From JAFAGO01 sp031987605 (GTDB lineage: Bacteria; Bacteroidota; Bacteroidia; Flavobacteriales; Weeksellaceae): a stretch of DNA of 64,000 nt. The position numbers and the translations under genes are program-made. The notes beneath the pieces are model-generated. The model did not search any database, was not told where the DNA came from, and saw only the letters and a program-made list of their open reading frames with translations. Below are positions 17,884 through 27,294 of the stretch, one piece after another. Position 1 is the first letter of the stretch. Every line of letters begins with the position of its first letter. The stretch covers positions 62,001 through 126,000 of the forward strand of contig DALZZF010000005.1 in NCBI GenBank assembly GCA_031987605.1, written 5' to 3'.

Positions 17884-19917
17884 ATGAAAAAGATCTATTT
17901 TATCTTATTTGCAGGGCTCGTCACGTCTCAATCGGTTCTCGCGCAAAACAACGGAACAATCGAGTTTTGGAAATTTCCCGACACTGCCGGAGGAACTGCC
18001 CTTTATTCTATTAATGATTCTGGTTCTGCGGTTGGTATGACTCAATATTATGACTATGCTAATTCTCAGGTAATTCCTGTTGAAGCTGGAATTACGATGA
18101 TGATGAAAATTAACAATCAGAATGATGTAGCAGGAAGAATGCCATATGGTTCCGAAGGTTTACTTCAGTCTGCTTACCGAAAAAATGGTACATGGAAGCC
18201 CATAGGTTATTTTCCGGGAGAAAATCCTCAAAATCTGGGTGCTTTTTCCGGCACATACAGCATATCCAATAACAGTAAGTATGTGGTAGGACAAATATCA
18301 AGCGATGGTATTACAAGCAATCCGTTTGTTTTCGATACAGAAACTTCTGTCATAAAAAAAATCAATAACCCCGAAAATGTAGTAAATGCGCGAGCTAATG
18401 GTGTGAACGATTCCGGAATTGCCGTAGGATATGTAGACAGGCCTGATCTGGCAGGAGGCAGTACTTTTCGTCTTCCCGTCTATTTTACATCTGATGGAGA
18501 AGCTCATTATATACTATCAGATATTCCTGGCAGAGGTGAGTCCATTGATATTAATAATGCCGGACAGGTTGTAGGTTCAAAAGGAACTTCACTTTTTATT
18601 TATGATGTTAATACAGGAAATTATCAATTGTTCGATGCTCCGGACGGATTGCTTTACAGTACATTTACGGAAATTTCTGAAAATGGAATTGCAGTGGGTT
18701 ACGGAGGAGATGTTTTCAATAGAAAAAGTATCGTATACCATCCTAAACTGGGCTCAAAACCTTTAGTTCTTGAGGATATCCTGGCTGCTAAAGGGGTGCA
18801 GATTACAACGTTTGATGGGAAACTCGGGACTGCTATGGCAATTTCCCCAGATGGTAATTTTATTACAGGAATGGATAATAATGGTCCAACTCTCCTGAGT
18901 GCGGTGGGATGGATTCTCAACCTTAACGACAAATTGCTTCCTGAAAGTGATTGTGTAATCAGTTGTCCAAATGACATTTCTACAACAGTAGCATCAGGTA
19001 CCTCATCTGCAGTTGTTAATTATGACCTGCCAATAACGTGTGACCAAAGTTCATCTGCAGGTTTAACGGTTATCAGAAAAGAAGGATTGGATTCAGGATC
19101 TGAATTTCCCATTGGAACAACTACCGTTGTCCATCATCTCGTAGATGCGGAAGGTAATATCCTTTATGTTTGCAGCTTCAATGTTACGGTAAACGATGTG
19201 TATTGTGTGCTGTCTCCCGTTATTACAGATGTTACCATTCCTATAACGCACGTTAAATTTGGAGGAATAGATAATGCCTCTCCTGCAGATTCCACAACAG
19301 GACACGAATACTTTTTAACCACGACAGCAGAAGTAAAACCTACAGACGAGTACCCATTATCTGTACAGGCAGCAAACACTTACGGATTACCTTTCATTGC
19401 AGGCGTTTATATTGACTGGAATCAAAATTTTGATTTTTCAGATGATGGAGAGTTTTACAGTCTGGACACGCTTATGTCTGATGGTAGTGCTCCTGCGGAG
19501 GTTTCCACTAACATTACAGTTCCTGCAGATGCTAAGCTTGGTGCTACCAGGATGAGAGTAATTATGCAGTATGATTTGGGAGGGCAAGTTATTAGTCCGT
19601 GCGATGCAAGTCTATTTTTCTATGGGCAGGTTGAGGATTACACCGTCAATGTATCTGAAAAATTAGCAGTTTCCGATATTTCAAAATCTAAAATTTCTTA
19701 CTATCCAAATCCTGTTACAGATGTTTTGAATATAAATTCAGATAAAGAAATCCGATTGATATCTGTATTTGATATCAGTGGTAGAAAGATCGTAGAACAA
19801 AAGAGCCAAACCAAAAAAGCTATAGTTAATATTGAAAACCTGAGTGCAGGAACATATTTGGTGTCCATTACAGATAGTAATAACAAGCTTCAGACTATAA
19901 AGATCATCAAAAAATAA
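17884..19917 (+). CDS. Secreted HAF/HYR/GEVED-domain protein with T9SS sorting domain (module A)
   Basis: 677 residues. Signal peptide MKKIYFILFAGLVTSQSVLAQ. Residues about 35-350 carry five HAF-type repeats (INDSGSAVGM, INNQNDVAGR, VNDSGIAVGY, INNAGQVVGS, ISENGIAVGY), probably a beta-propeller. A HYR-like domain with paired Cys follows (about 356-445), then a GEVED domain (about 470-590, VYIDWNQNFDFSDDGEFY...GQVEDYTV). The end is a type A T9SS sorting domain with YYPNPVTDVLNI and a final KIIKK. It is exported across the outer membrane and surface-bound or released. The module C protein at 27295 has the same architecture. The role is unknown; a surface binding protein is likely. Confidence 0.88.
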   Translation: MKKIYFILFAGLVTSQSVLAQNNGTIEFWKFPDTAGGTALYSINDSGSAVGMTQYYDYANSQVIPVEAGITMMMKINNQNDVAGRMPYGSEGLLQSAYRKNGTWKPIGYFPGENPQNLGAFSGTYSISNNSKYVVGQISSDGITSNPFVFDTETSVIKKINNPENVVNARANGVNDSGIAVGYVDRPDLAGGSTFRLPVYFTSDGEAHYILSDIPGRGESIDINNAGQVVGSKGTSLFIYDVNTGNYQLFDAPDGLLYSTFTEISENGIAVGYGGDVFNRKSIVYHPKLGSKPLVLEDILAAKGVQITTFDGKLGTAMAISPDGNFITGMDNNGPTLLSAVGWILNLNDKLLPESDCVISCPNDISTTVASGTSSAVVNYDLPITCDQSSSAGLTVIRKEGLDSGSEFPIGTTTVVHHLVDAEGNILYVCSFNVTVNDVYCVLSPVITDVTIPITHVKFGGIDNASPADSTTGHEYFLTTTAEVKPTDEYPLSVQAANTYGLPFIAGVYIDWNQNFDFSDDGEFYSLDTLMSDGSAPAEVSTNITVPADAKLGATRMRVIMQYDLGGQVISPCDASLFFYGQVEDYTVNVSEKLAVSDISKSKISYYPNPVTDVLNINSDKEIRLISVFDISGRKIVEQKSQTKKAIVNIENLSAGTYLVSITDSNNKLQTIKIIKK

Positions 19918-19942
19918 AAATTAATTTGATTAGTACCCTAAG

Positions 19943-19969
19943 GCCGGTTCAAAAGTGAACCGGCTTTTT
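19943..19969 (+). terminator. Terminator of module A
   Basis: GCCGGTTCA-AAAG-TGAACCGGC, a perfect 9-bp stem followed by TTTTT, 26 bp after the secreted protein stop. The same hairpin ends module B. Confidence 0.9.
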
Positions 19970-20039
19970 CTATGTTTCCATATTTTGCATTTTCTATACC
20001 GATACATCCAAGCAATAGTGAATACAATTTATAAATTTC

Positions 20040-20047
20040 TATTTTTG
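20040..20047 (+). promoter_or_regulatory. -7 promoter box of regulator B
   Basis: TATTTTTG inside the duplicated cassette matches TAnnTTTG and is conserved in the second copy (25555-25562), which supports its use. Confidence 0.6.
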
Positions 20048-20125
20048 CTTACGGATCAGTCAGCATTTTGATCTGGTTAATGAAAATGAACAATTTTTCG
20101 ATTGTTTATATTTTGGAAAAGTATA

Positions 20126-21703
20126 ATGAGAATATATATATACATATTAATTTTTTTCATCACGGGGTTTACCAATGCGCAGCATCTTTCTACTAAAAAG
20201 GAAATTGATAAGTCCATTGATAAGGCGAAGGATTATGCAGACAGTCTTCAGTTGGAATCCATTAACCAGGCATTTGATATTTATAAAGCTTCGAAAAAAT
20301 TGGATTATAATATTGGGATGATCAAAAGCCTCTTATTAATGGCGCATCATAATTATAATCTGGGCAAATATGAAGAGGTTGTGAAGTATGCTTCTCAGGC
20401 AGAACAACTGGCTTATGAGGAAAAAAAGCCTGAATACATTGCTGCTGCCTTACAACACAAAGGTCAGGGATTTACAGATTTAGGATTTACAGAAAAAGGG
20501 AGGGAAATCTTTAGAAAAGCCCTAAACTATGCCCGGGACATAAAAGATCAAAATCAGAAAAATTTCCGGTTGGGCTATCTGAATGCCGCTTTAGCCAAGA
20601 ACAATCAGATAGGGGCAATGAGCAAAGATTCTGTTTTGTTTTATTTTCAGAGAAGTATTGATCATTACAAGCGGCTGTCTGATAGTTTTCCCAGAAAGAA
20701 TGCAGCGCTTTCCCTGTCTTATGTAAATATTGGAGATTATTACCTGAAACATAACAATTCCACTCTTGCAGCTGAAAATGTTAAAAAAGCAATTACATTC
20801 AACAGTCACAAAAATGGAAGCAGGCTTCTAAAGGGGTACAATCTGTCCATACTAGCAAATATTTATAACAAAGAAAAAAAATATGATTCTTCGTTGATTA
20901 TTTATAAAGAAGGATTAGCAATTGGGAACAATCTGAAAAACCCATACTTGCTGAAAGATATTTACAAAGGAATGTCTACAGCTTTCAGGGAAATGAAGAA
21001 GGAGGATTCTGCACAATTGTATTTGCGAAAATATGTAAGAGTTAAGGATAGCCTTTCAGCTGTTGAAATGAAATCCGTCAATACACCTTTGAAAGAAATT
21101 TTGGATGAAAAAAACAAAGAATTCAGTCAGTCATCCAGAAACACGTATCTTATTTTCTTTGGAATATTAGGAATTGCTCTCATATTTGCAGTAATTGGCA
21201 TAAAAAAATCAATCACTGCAAAGAAAAGATATACGCAGCTGATCCGGAAATTACAACAGGAAGTAACGGAGAAAGAAAAACAACTGCCTGCTGAAACAAA
21301 AAGAACAGAAAAGCCGAAAACACAGAATCCATTAAAAATTCCACCTGAGAAAGAGAAAGAAATCTTAGAAAAACTGGATTTATTTGAGAAAAATAATCAG
21401 TTTACGGATCCTGAGCTCAGTATGTCTGTTCTCGCCGGGATGCTGAATACCAATCCCCGATACCTTTCGGAAATTATAAAAAAAGAAAAAGACAAAAATT
21501 ACAATCAATATATTAATGAGTTGAGGATTAACTTTATCATTAATACACTTTACAAAAATAAACAGTTCCGTGAGTATAAAATAAGTTACCTTGCAACTTA
21601 TTGTGGTTTTACTTCCCGGGTGATTTTTGCTGCCGTCTTCAAATCTGAAACAGGAATCAGTCCCTCACATTTTATTGCACAAATGAAAAAAGACGGGCTG
21701 TAA
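20126..21703 (+). CDS. Membrane-tethered TPR-AraC transcriptional regulator (module B)
   Basis: 525 residues from the ATG at 20126 (MRIYIYILIFFITGFTNAQ signal peptide). A TTG start at 20102 would only add residues ahead of the signal peptide. The layout matches regulator A: TPR repeats (HHNYNLGKYEEVVKYASQAE, NIGDYYLKHNNSTLAAENVKKAI), a TM helix near 340-360 (YLIFFGILGIALIFAVIGI), a Lys/Glu-rich linker, and an AraC DNA-binding domain at about 413-525. The DNA-binding half is very close to A (SVLAGMLNTNPRYLSEIIKK is identical), so the two may bind similar sites. A subtilisin gene follows, with a large dyad in the gap. Confidence 0.88.
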   Translation: MRIYIYILIFFITGFTNAQHLSTKKEIDKSIDKAKDYADSLQLESINQAFDIYKASKKLDYNIGMIKSLLLMAHHNYNLGKYEEVVKYASQAEQLAYEEKKPEYIAAALQHKGQGFTDLGFTEKGREIFRKALNYARDIKDQNQKNFRLGYLNAALAKNNQIGAMSKDSVLFYFQRSIDHYKRLSDSFPRKNAALSLSYVNIGDYYLKHNNSTLAAENVKKAITFNSHKNGSRLLKGYNLSILANIYNKEKKYDSSLIIYKEGLAIGNNLKNPYLLKDIYKGMSTAFREMKKEDSAQLYLRKYVRVKDSLSAVEMKSVNTPLKEILDEKNKEFSQSSRNTYLIFFGILGIALIFAVIGIKKSITAKKRYTQLIRKLQQEVTEKEKQLPAETKRTEKPKTQNPLKIPPEKEKEILEKLDLFEKNNQFTDPELSMSVLAGMLNTNPRYLSEIIKKEKDKNYNQYINELRINFIINTLYKNKQFREYKISYLATYCGFTSRVIFAAVFKSETGISPSHFIAQMKKDGL

Positions 21704-21716
21704 ACATATATAAAGA

Positions 21717-21748
21717 TGATAGATATTCGGAATTCCGGTCATCTATCA
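21717..21748. promoter_or_regulatory. 32-bp nested palindrome between regulator B and the subtilisin gene
   Basis: The outer arms TGATAGAT (21717-21724) and ATCTATCA (21741-21748) and the inner palindrome CGGAATTCCG (21728-21737) share one centre; only the 3-base steps between them break the symmetry. No T-run follows, so a terminator is unlikely. It lies 24 bp ahead of the -7 box at 21773-21780, a typical place for an activator site. Confidence 0.55.
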
Positions 21749-21772
21749 CATTAGATCACAGATATATTCTTC

Positions 21773-21780
21773 TACTTTTG
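21773..21780 (+). promoter_or_regulatory. Candidate -7 box of the subtilisin gene
   Basis: TACTTTTG, an exact TAnnTTTG match. The same octamer occurs at 46146-46153 ahead of the secreted-protein cluster. Confidence 0.55.
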
Positions 21781-21799
21781 GAAAAATTATATGTGTGAT

Positions 21800-23419
21800 A
21801 TGAAAAAAATTCTCTACCTATTTTGCTCTTTTACGTTTGCATCTGCTTATGCACAAACAGAGCTTGTTTTTGTCTTTTTTAAGGATAAACCGAACGCAGC
21901 AGCTTTTTACGCCAATCCTTTAACGGAACTGACGCAAAAAGCACTGGATCGCCGTACAAATCTGGGAATCGCATTAAATGATCAGGATGCACCAATTGAA
22001 CCGACATATATTCAGAATGTCAGGAACTTAGGATTTACCGTAACCGATTATTCCAAATGGCTGAATGGCGTGGCTGTAAATGCAACAGCAGAACAAATAA
22101 TTCTTTTAGAATCACAATCATATGTACAGAACGTAGAATCTTTTGTGAAAAACCCTTCTGGTGGAAAAGGACCTCACCAAAATGAATTTGAAAAAATTGA
22201 AGCGAAATTAAGCAACGAAGCCAATTTTGATTATGGTAGTGCAACCGCTCAGATGGAACAAATTAATTTGATAGCGCTACACCAACAAGGTTTTACCGGG
22301 GAAGGTATTACCATTGCTCTTTTAGATAACGGGTACCAGAAAGTAGATACAGGTTCTACTTTCGCCAGATTACGGGATCATAATAAAATTAAAGGTGGAT
22401 ATAATTTTGTATTAAAGAATTCTAATCTCTATCAAATAGGTGCCTTAAATTATCATGGTACATATTGTCTTGGAACTATAGGTGGTTATGTTGAAGGCAG
22501 TTATGCCGGTTCTGCACCTGATGCAGAATACTATTTATATGTTACAGAAACAAGAACAGAAGAGATTCCCGAAGAGGAATTATATTGGATAGAAGGAGCC
22601 GAAGATGCCGACAGAAAAGGGGTGGACATCATTTCTTCCTCTTTAGCCTATAGTACTTTTGATGATTCCAGATATAATTATACTTACTCCGATATGACGG
22701 GGACACGCTCTTTCATTGCAAGAGGAGCACAAATTGCCGCTGAAAAAGGCATTCTTATTTTTGAAGCAGCTGGAAATAGCGGTGATAGCACCTGGCACTA
22801 TATCTTAACGCCAGGTGATAACGAAAAAGTTTTTACGGTAGGTGCTGTTACAGCAGACGGAACAAGTTCAGATTTCTCATCTTATGGGCCTAATTATTTA
22901 GGAATCATAAAACCAGATGCAAGTGCTCTGGGAAGTAATACCGTCTTAGTTTATAATGATAACATAATCCAATCCAGCGGAACCTCTTTTTCAACTCCTT
23001 TAGCAGCAGGTGGTACAGCAAGCCTTTTGCAGGCGCTGCCAAAAACAACAAGCCGAGAACTGATTAAGAATACACTTAGGCAGAATGCATCTCTATACCC
23101 CTCCAATACAGCTCAGATGGGATATGGGATTTTAAATTTCGGGGATGCCTATACCCAATTATCGGAAACCTTGACAGCAAGTGAAATCGACAAAGAATTG
23201 ACTGTCAGTATTTATCCCAACCCAAATAGCGGACAGTTTACATTACAAGCCAAAAGTGAGGGAAATATCAGGATTTATGATACAAATGGCAGATTATTAT
23301 ATTCTGGAAAAGTGAATAAAGGGAATAACCAGATGAACATAAACCTCAGCTCAGGACTTTATATTCTTGTTTTAGACGCTCAGGGAAGAAAGGTTTCTGA
23401 AAAAATAATTGTGAAATAA
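21800..23419 (+). CDS. Secreted S8 (subtilisin) serine protease with T9SS sorting domain (module B)
   Basis: 539 residues from the ATG at 21800; a second ATG 9 bp upstream is possible. Signal peptide MKKILYLFCSFTFASAYAQ. An inhibitor-like prodomain (about 20-130) contains ALDRRTNLGIALNDQDAPIEP. The catalytic triad is visible: Asp176 in ALLDNGYQ, His219 in NYHGTYCLG and Ser396 in SGTSFSTPLAAG, with the oxyanion Asn in EAAGNSGD. The end is a T9SS type A domain (VSIYPNPNSGQFTLQ...IIVK). It should be an active surface or secreted protease. It has its own promoter box, and the beta-helix protein gene follows by 56 bp. Confidence 0.93.
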   Translation: MKKILYLFCSFTFASAYAQTELVFVFFKDKPNAAAFYANPLTELTQKALDRRTNLGIALNDQDAPIEPTYIQNVRNLGFTVTDYSKWLNGVAVNATAEQIILLESQSYVQNVESFVKNPSGGKGPHQNEFEKIEAKLSNEANFDYGSATAQMEQINLIALHQQGFTGEGITIALLDNGYQKVDTGSTFARLRDHNKIKGGYNFVLKNSNLYQIGALNYHGTYCLGTIGGYVEGSYAGSAPDAEYYLYVTETRTEEIPEEELYWIEGAEDADRKGVDIISSSLAYSTFDDSRYNYTYSDMTGTRSFIARGAQIAAEKGILIFEAAGNSGDSTWHYILTPGDNEKVFTVGAVTADGTSSDFSSYGPNYLGIIKPDASALGSNTVLVYNDNIIQSSGTSFSTPLAAGGTASLLQALPKTTSRELIKNTLRQNASLYPSNTAQMGYGILNFGDAYTQLSETLTASEIDKELTVSIYPNPNSGQFTLQAKSEGNIRIYDTNGRLLYSGKVNKGNNQMNINLSSGLYILVLDAQGRKVSEKIIVK

Positions 23420-23475
23420 TTCTGTACCGTATCGAATCCTTATTAATAAATTCTAATCTAAATAAAATTATTAAA

Positions 23476-25434
23476 ATGAAGAAAATTTTACTTCCGGGTC
23501 TGTTTGCATTAGGAATTTTTGCAAATGCCCAAGTGGATGTTTCAGCTACATCAGGAACTTCCACTGCAACCTACACCACTCTGAAAGATGCCTTTGATGC
23601 AGTGAATGCAGGCACGCATCAGGGAGACATCCAGCTCACGATTACGGCAAATATAACAGAAACAGCTACCGCGGTTCTTAATGCCGGGCTTGCCTACACA
23701 TCACTGAATATAAAGCCGGCAACAGGAGTCACCCCAATGATTACTGCAGATATAGCAGGTGGTGCTGTTCTCAGAATTTTAGGAAATAGTGCAACGATTG
23801 ACGGTTCCAATACTGCAAACGGTACAACCCGTGACCTTACCATACAAAATACCGCTACAACCTTGCCTTATGTAATTCAGGCAGGATCTTCAGTTGCAGA
23901 TGCTCCCTTGGATAATGTTGTGATTAAAAATACAAATATTATCAGCGGAACTGTGGCTTCTGAAAGTTATGGTATTTCTTTAGGAAACGGAGAAGGTGCC
24001 ATAACAACTGGTTTTTTCAAAGATATTTTGATTGAGAATAACAGTGTGAAAAATTCTTATGCGGCAATTCATGCTGCAGCAACAGTAGCAATAGGAAATG
24101 GGAAAACTACAGTAAAGGACAATGATCTTGCTGCTTCCGGAGAACAGGCAATTAGCCAGACGGGGATTTATCTGCAGGGAACAGATGGCAGTATTATCGA
24201 AAACAACCAGATCTTCGTTTCAGGATCTAACAATGCAAGTAAAAGAGGAATCTGGGTTGGAGAGGGAGCCATAAATACAACAGTCCATAAGAATAATATT
24301 ACAGGTGTAGCATTCACAGGCGCTACCAACCAAAGCTATCAGTGCTCAGGAATACTTATTGCGAGCGGAAGCACAGGTGTTAGTGCGAATGCCAACAATA
24401 TAATATCTGAAAATACAATATCTAATGTTTCTACAACCGGAAGATCTTTTGCAAATGGTATTAGTATTTCAGGATCTAATACTTCCCTGACCGGAGGTGT
24501 AATAATTAAAAACAATAAAATAAGTAGTATTTATAATCCAAATACCGGAGGATACGGAGCAGAAGGAATTTTGATAAATAATACAGATGGTAACAACGGA
24601 GGTGTGCTTATTTTTAATAATTTTATTTCTGATGTCTGGGCTTATGGAAAAAATGCCTTCTTGTTTAGCAGCAATGGGTATGGAATAACTGTTAACAAAG
24701 GAACAGGAATAAAAATCTATAACAATACAGTCTATCTGGCAACCAATCAGACAGTAGCGACCGGTATGACTGCCGCTATGTACGTGGGAGTAGATACTAC
24801 TGTGGCTGGCTCCATAGATCTTAGAAATAATATATTTGTAAATGCACAGACTACCTCGACGCGATATGCAATTTACAGTGCCACACCAGATAATTCTATC
24901 TTTAGCAATATTGATTACAACAATTATTATTCAGCTGGTACAGCTTTAGGATACATACAACTTATAAGAACAGGGCTTTCCAACATACAAAGCGGTTTTG
25001 GTGGAAATATGAACTCGCATAGTATTTTACCTGAATTTGTATCAGCTACAGACTTACATCTTACCACCTCCAATACCGCACTGGACGATCTTGGTACTCC
25101 ATTGGCAGAGGTATCAACAGACATAGATGGAGAAGTAAGAAATACTACTGCACCGGATATAGGCGCAGATGAATTTACATCCGTTAGTTTGGGAACAAGC
25201 AATATTGTGAAAGAAAAAATTTCATTATATCCAAATCCTTTCAGGGATGTACTGAACATCTCAGATGTAAAAGAGGTAAAACAAATTACAATCATGGATA
25301 TTACAGGAAGACAAATAAAAACTGTAAAGCCCGAATCTCAGATAAATCTTTCCGGGCTGTCCGCCGGAGTGTATATGGTAAGTATACATTTTGCTGATGG
25401 AAGAATACAAACGGTTAAGACCATAAAGAAATAA
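23476..25434 (+). CDS. Secreted right-handed beta-helix protein with T9SS sorting domain (module B)
   Basis: 652 residues. Signal peptide MKKILLPGLFALGIFANAQ. The body is a long run of beta-helix turns with repeated I.NN.I steps (IIENNQIFVSG, VHKNNITG, ISENTISNVS, IIKNNKISSIY, IFNNFISDVW, IYNNTVYLAT, DLRNNIFVNA). It ends DIGADEFTS, common after such folds in this phylum, and then a T9SS sorting domain (ISLYPNPFRDVLNI...TIKK). These folds usually bind or cleave polysaccharide, but no catalytic signature is visible. It is probably co-transcribed with the subtilisin gene. The terminator at 25460 follows. Confidence 0.88.
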   Translation: MKKILLPGLFALGIFANAQVDVSATSGTSTATYTTLKDAFDAVNAGTHQGDIQLTITANITETATAVLNAGLAYTSLNIKPATGVTPMITADIAGGAVLRILGNSATIDGSNTANGTTRDLTIQNTATTLPYVIQAGSSVADAPLDNVVIKNTNIISGTVASESYGISLGNGEGAITTGFFKDILIENNSVKNSYAAIHAAATVAIGNGKTTVKDNDLAASGEQAISQTGIYLQGTDGSIIENNQIFVSGSNNASKRGIWVGEGAINTTVHKNNITGVAFTGATNQSYQCSGILIASGSTGVSANANNIISENTISNVSTTGRSFANGISISGSNTSLTGGVIIKNNKISSIYNPNTGGYGAEGILINNTDGNNGGVLIFNNFISDVWAYGKNAFLFSSNGYGITVNKGTGIKIYNNTVYLATNQTVATGMTAAMYVGVDTTVAGSIDLRNNIFVNAQTTSTRYAIYSATPDNSIFSNIDYNNYYSAGTALGYIQLIRTGLSNIQSGFGGNMNSHSILPEFVSATDLHLTTSNTALDDLGTPLAEVSTDIDGEVRNTTAPDIGADEFTSVSLGTSNIVKEKISLYPNPFRDVLNISDVKEVKQITIMDITGRQIKTVKPESQINLSGLSAGVYMVSIHFADGRIQTVKTIKK

Positions 25435-25459
25435 AACTTAATTTGATTAGTACCCTAAG

Positions 25460-25486
25460 GCCGGTTCAAAAGTGAACCGGCTTTTT
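25460..25486 (+). terminator. Terminator of module B
   Basis: GCCGGTTCA-AAAG-TGAACCGGC followed by TTTTT, identical in stem and loop to the module A terminator. Confidence 0.9.
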
Positions 25487-25554
25487 ATATGCTTCCATAT
25501 TTTGTATTTTCTATGCCAATAGATTCAAAATAGTAAATACAAATTATAAATTTC

Positions 25555-25562
25555 TATTTTTG
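25555..25562 (+). promoter_or_regulatory. -7 promoter box of regulator C
   Basis: TATTTTTG, conserved with the box of regulator B. It predicts a leader of roughly 25 bases before the ATG at 25595. Confidence 0.6.
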
Positions 25563-25594
25563 CTTACGGATCGGTCAATATTCTGATCTGGTTA

Positions 25595-27202
25595 ATGAAA
25601 ATGAACAAAGCGGTACTGTATGTAATTATATTTCTTTTATCCAACTATTCGTATGCTCAGAAATCAATTAAGGAAATAGATCAGATTATTCAGAAAGCGG
25701 TAAAATACGGAGATCGCAATCAGCAGGGAGCAATTTCTCTGGCTCAGGAAGCATACCACTCTTCCAAAAAAATAGGCTATAATAAAGGTATGGTTAAAAG
25801 CCTTATCATTATTGCACATAATAACTATAATCTCGGTAAGTACGAAGAAGTTTTCAAATATGCGACAGAAGCCGAAAAACTTGCCTATATTGAAAATACT
25901 CCGGAAACAATTGCAGAAGTAATGCAGCTCAAAGGACAGGGATATTTTGAGCTTGGTTTTCTAAAACAAAGTAAAGAAACTTATAAGAAGGGAATTTCTT
26001 ATACTGCTAAGATTAAGAATAAAGATGATCTGAATTACAGGCAGGGATTTCTGAACAGCGCACTGGCACTTACTGTTGAAAAGGAAGGTCTGGCAAAAGA
26101 TTCCATCATATATTACCTTCAGAAAAGCCTTGCTAATTACGAAAATCTTTCTTCAGGCTATCGTTACAGAGGAATTGTAATCTCGATGACCTATTCAAAT
26201 ATGGGAGTATATTATTTTAAGCAGAATCAAAACAAATCGGCGGTTAATAATATTAAAAAAGCCATTTCTTTAAACAACAATTCAGCAGGAAGTGAGCATA
26301 TCAAAGCCCGAAATCTTTATCTTCTGGGAGAGATTTATTCTAAAGAAAAAAAGAATGATTCATCTTTAATATACTACAGGCAAGGATTAGAGATAGCCAA
26401 AAAACTAAAAAACCCATACAGGCTGGAAGAAATATACAAAGGACTTTCTGAACTCTATAGCAGTACCAAAACAATAGATTCCGCACAGCTTTATTTACAG
26501 AAATATGTAACCATCAAAGACAGTCTGAGCACGGTGGAAAAAAGCTCGGTAAAAACGCCGTTGAAAAATATTCTGGATCAAAAAGATCTGGAATTCAACG
26601 AATCAAAAAAGAATATTTATATTTTAGCAGGCATTGCACTGTTTTCTGTTCTCGTTATTTGCAGTGCATTGATGTATGATTCAAGAAAATCGAGGCGAAA
26701 CTATAAACGTCTTATTCATAAACTGGAAACAGAGAAAAGCGAAACCCCAAAAATTCCCTTTGATGCTTTATCGCAAAAAGATATATTACCAGAAGAAATA
26801 CCTTTCAAAAAACAACCTTCCGGAATTTTGCAGGAAACAGAAAAAGAAATTATTGATAAATTAAATGATTTTGAAAAAGGGAACGATTATATAAATCCGG
26901 ATCTCAGTATGCCAATGCTTGCCGGTATGCTAAACACAAATCCCAGATATCTTTCCGAAATCATCAATAAGACCAAAGGGAAAAACTACAACCAGTATAT
27001 TAACCAGCTAAGAATTAATTTTATTGTTGATACCTTATACAAAGACAAAATTTTTCTGGAATACAAAATAAGTTATCTTGCCGATTACTGCGGATTCTCT
27101 TCAAGAGAAGTATTCGCTTCCGTTTTTAAAAAAGAAACCGGAGTGAGTCCTTCTTATTTTATAAACCATTTAAAAAAAGAAAATCAGTCCGGACAGGCTT
27201 AA
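25595..27202 (+). CDS. Membrane-tethered TPR-AraC transcriptional regulator (module C)
   Basis: 535 residues. Signal peptide MKMNKAVLYVIIFLLSNYSYAQ. TPR repeats include HNNYNLGKYEEVFKYATEAE and NMGVYYFKQNQNKSAVNNIKKAI. A TM helix lies near 340-360 (IYILAGIALFSVLVICSAL). A Pro/Glu-rich linker follows, and then an AraC DNA-binding domain at about 415-530 with MPMLAGMLNTNPRYLSEIIN and ISYLADYCGFSSREVFASVF. It is the third paralog of the block. It precedes a secreted HAF/GEVED protein by 92 bp, the same arrangement as module A. The ligand and operator are not known. Confidence 0.88.
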   Translation: MKMNKAVLYVIIFLLSNYSYAQKSIKEIDQIIQKAVKYGDRNQQGAISLAQEAYHSSKKIGYNKGMVKSLIIIAHNNYNLGKYEEVFKYATEAEKLAYIENTPETIAEVMQLKGQGYFELGFLKQSKETYKKGISYTAKIKNKDDLNYRQGFLNSALALTVEKEGLAKDSIIYYLQKSLANYENLSSGYRYRGIVISMTYSNMGVYYFKQNQNKSAVNNIKKAISLNNNSAGSEHIKARNLYLLGEIYSKEKKNDSSLIYYRQGLEIAKKLKNPYRLEEIYKGLSELYSSTKTIDSAQLYLQKYVTIKDSLSTVEKSSVKTPLKNILDQKDLEFNESKKNIYILAGIALFSVLVICSALMYDSRKSRRNYKRLIHKLETEKSETPKIPFDALSQKDILPEEIPFKKQPSGILQETEKEIIDKLNDFEKGNDYINPDLSMPMLAGMLNTNPRYLSEIINKTKGKNYNQYINQLRINFIVDTLYKDKIFLEYKISYLADYCGFSSREVFASVFKKETGVSPSYFINHLKKENQSGQA

Positions 27203-27294
27203 TAAGATGTAATAAATTCAGCATTCATAACAATAACGTTTCATATTTCTCCTAAATTCTTTATTCCTTTAGCAGAAATTTAAATTTAGTGATT

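Larger units (their letters stand above)
19917..20095 (+). repeat. Duplicated intergenic cassette, copy 1 (terminator + promoter)
   Basis: About 170 bp are nearly identical to 25434-25612. The shared part runs from TTAATTTGATTAGTACCCTA through a terminator hairpin and a promoter box to GATCTGGTTAATGAAAATGAAC. It separates module A from module B. Confidence 0.85.
25434..25612 (+). repeat. Duplicated intergenic cassette, copy 2 (terminator + promoter)
   Basis: This is the second copy of the 19917-20095 cassette, with terminator, promoter box and the GATCTGGTTAATGAAAATGAAC end. In this copy the final ATGAAAATGAAC is the start of regulator C. In copy 1 the same ATG is out of frame with regulator B. 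Confidence 0.85.
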
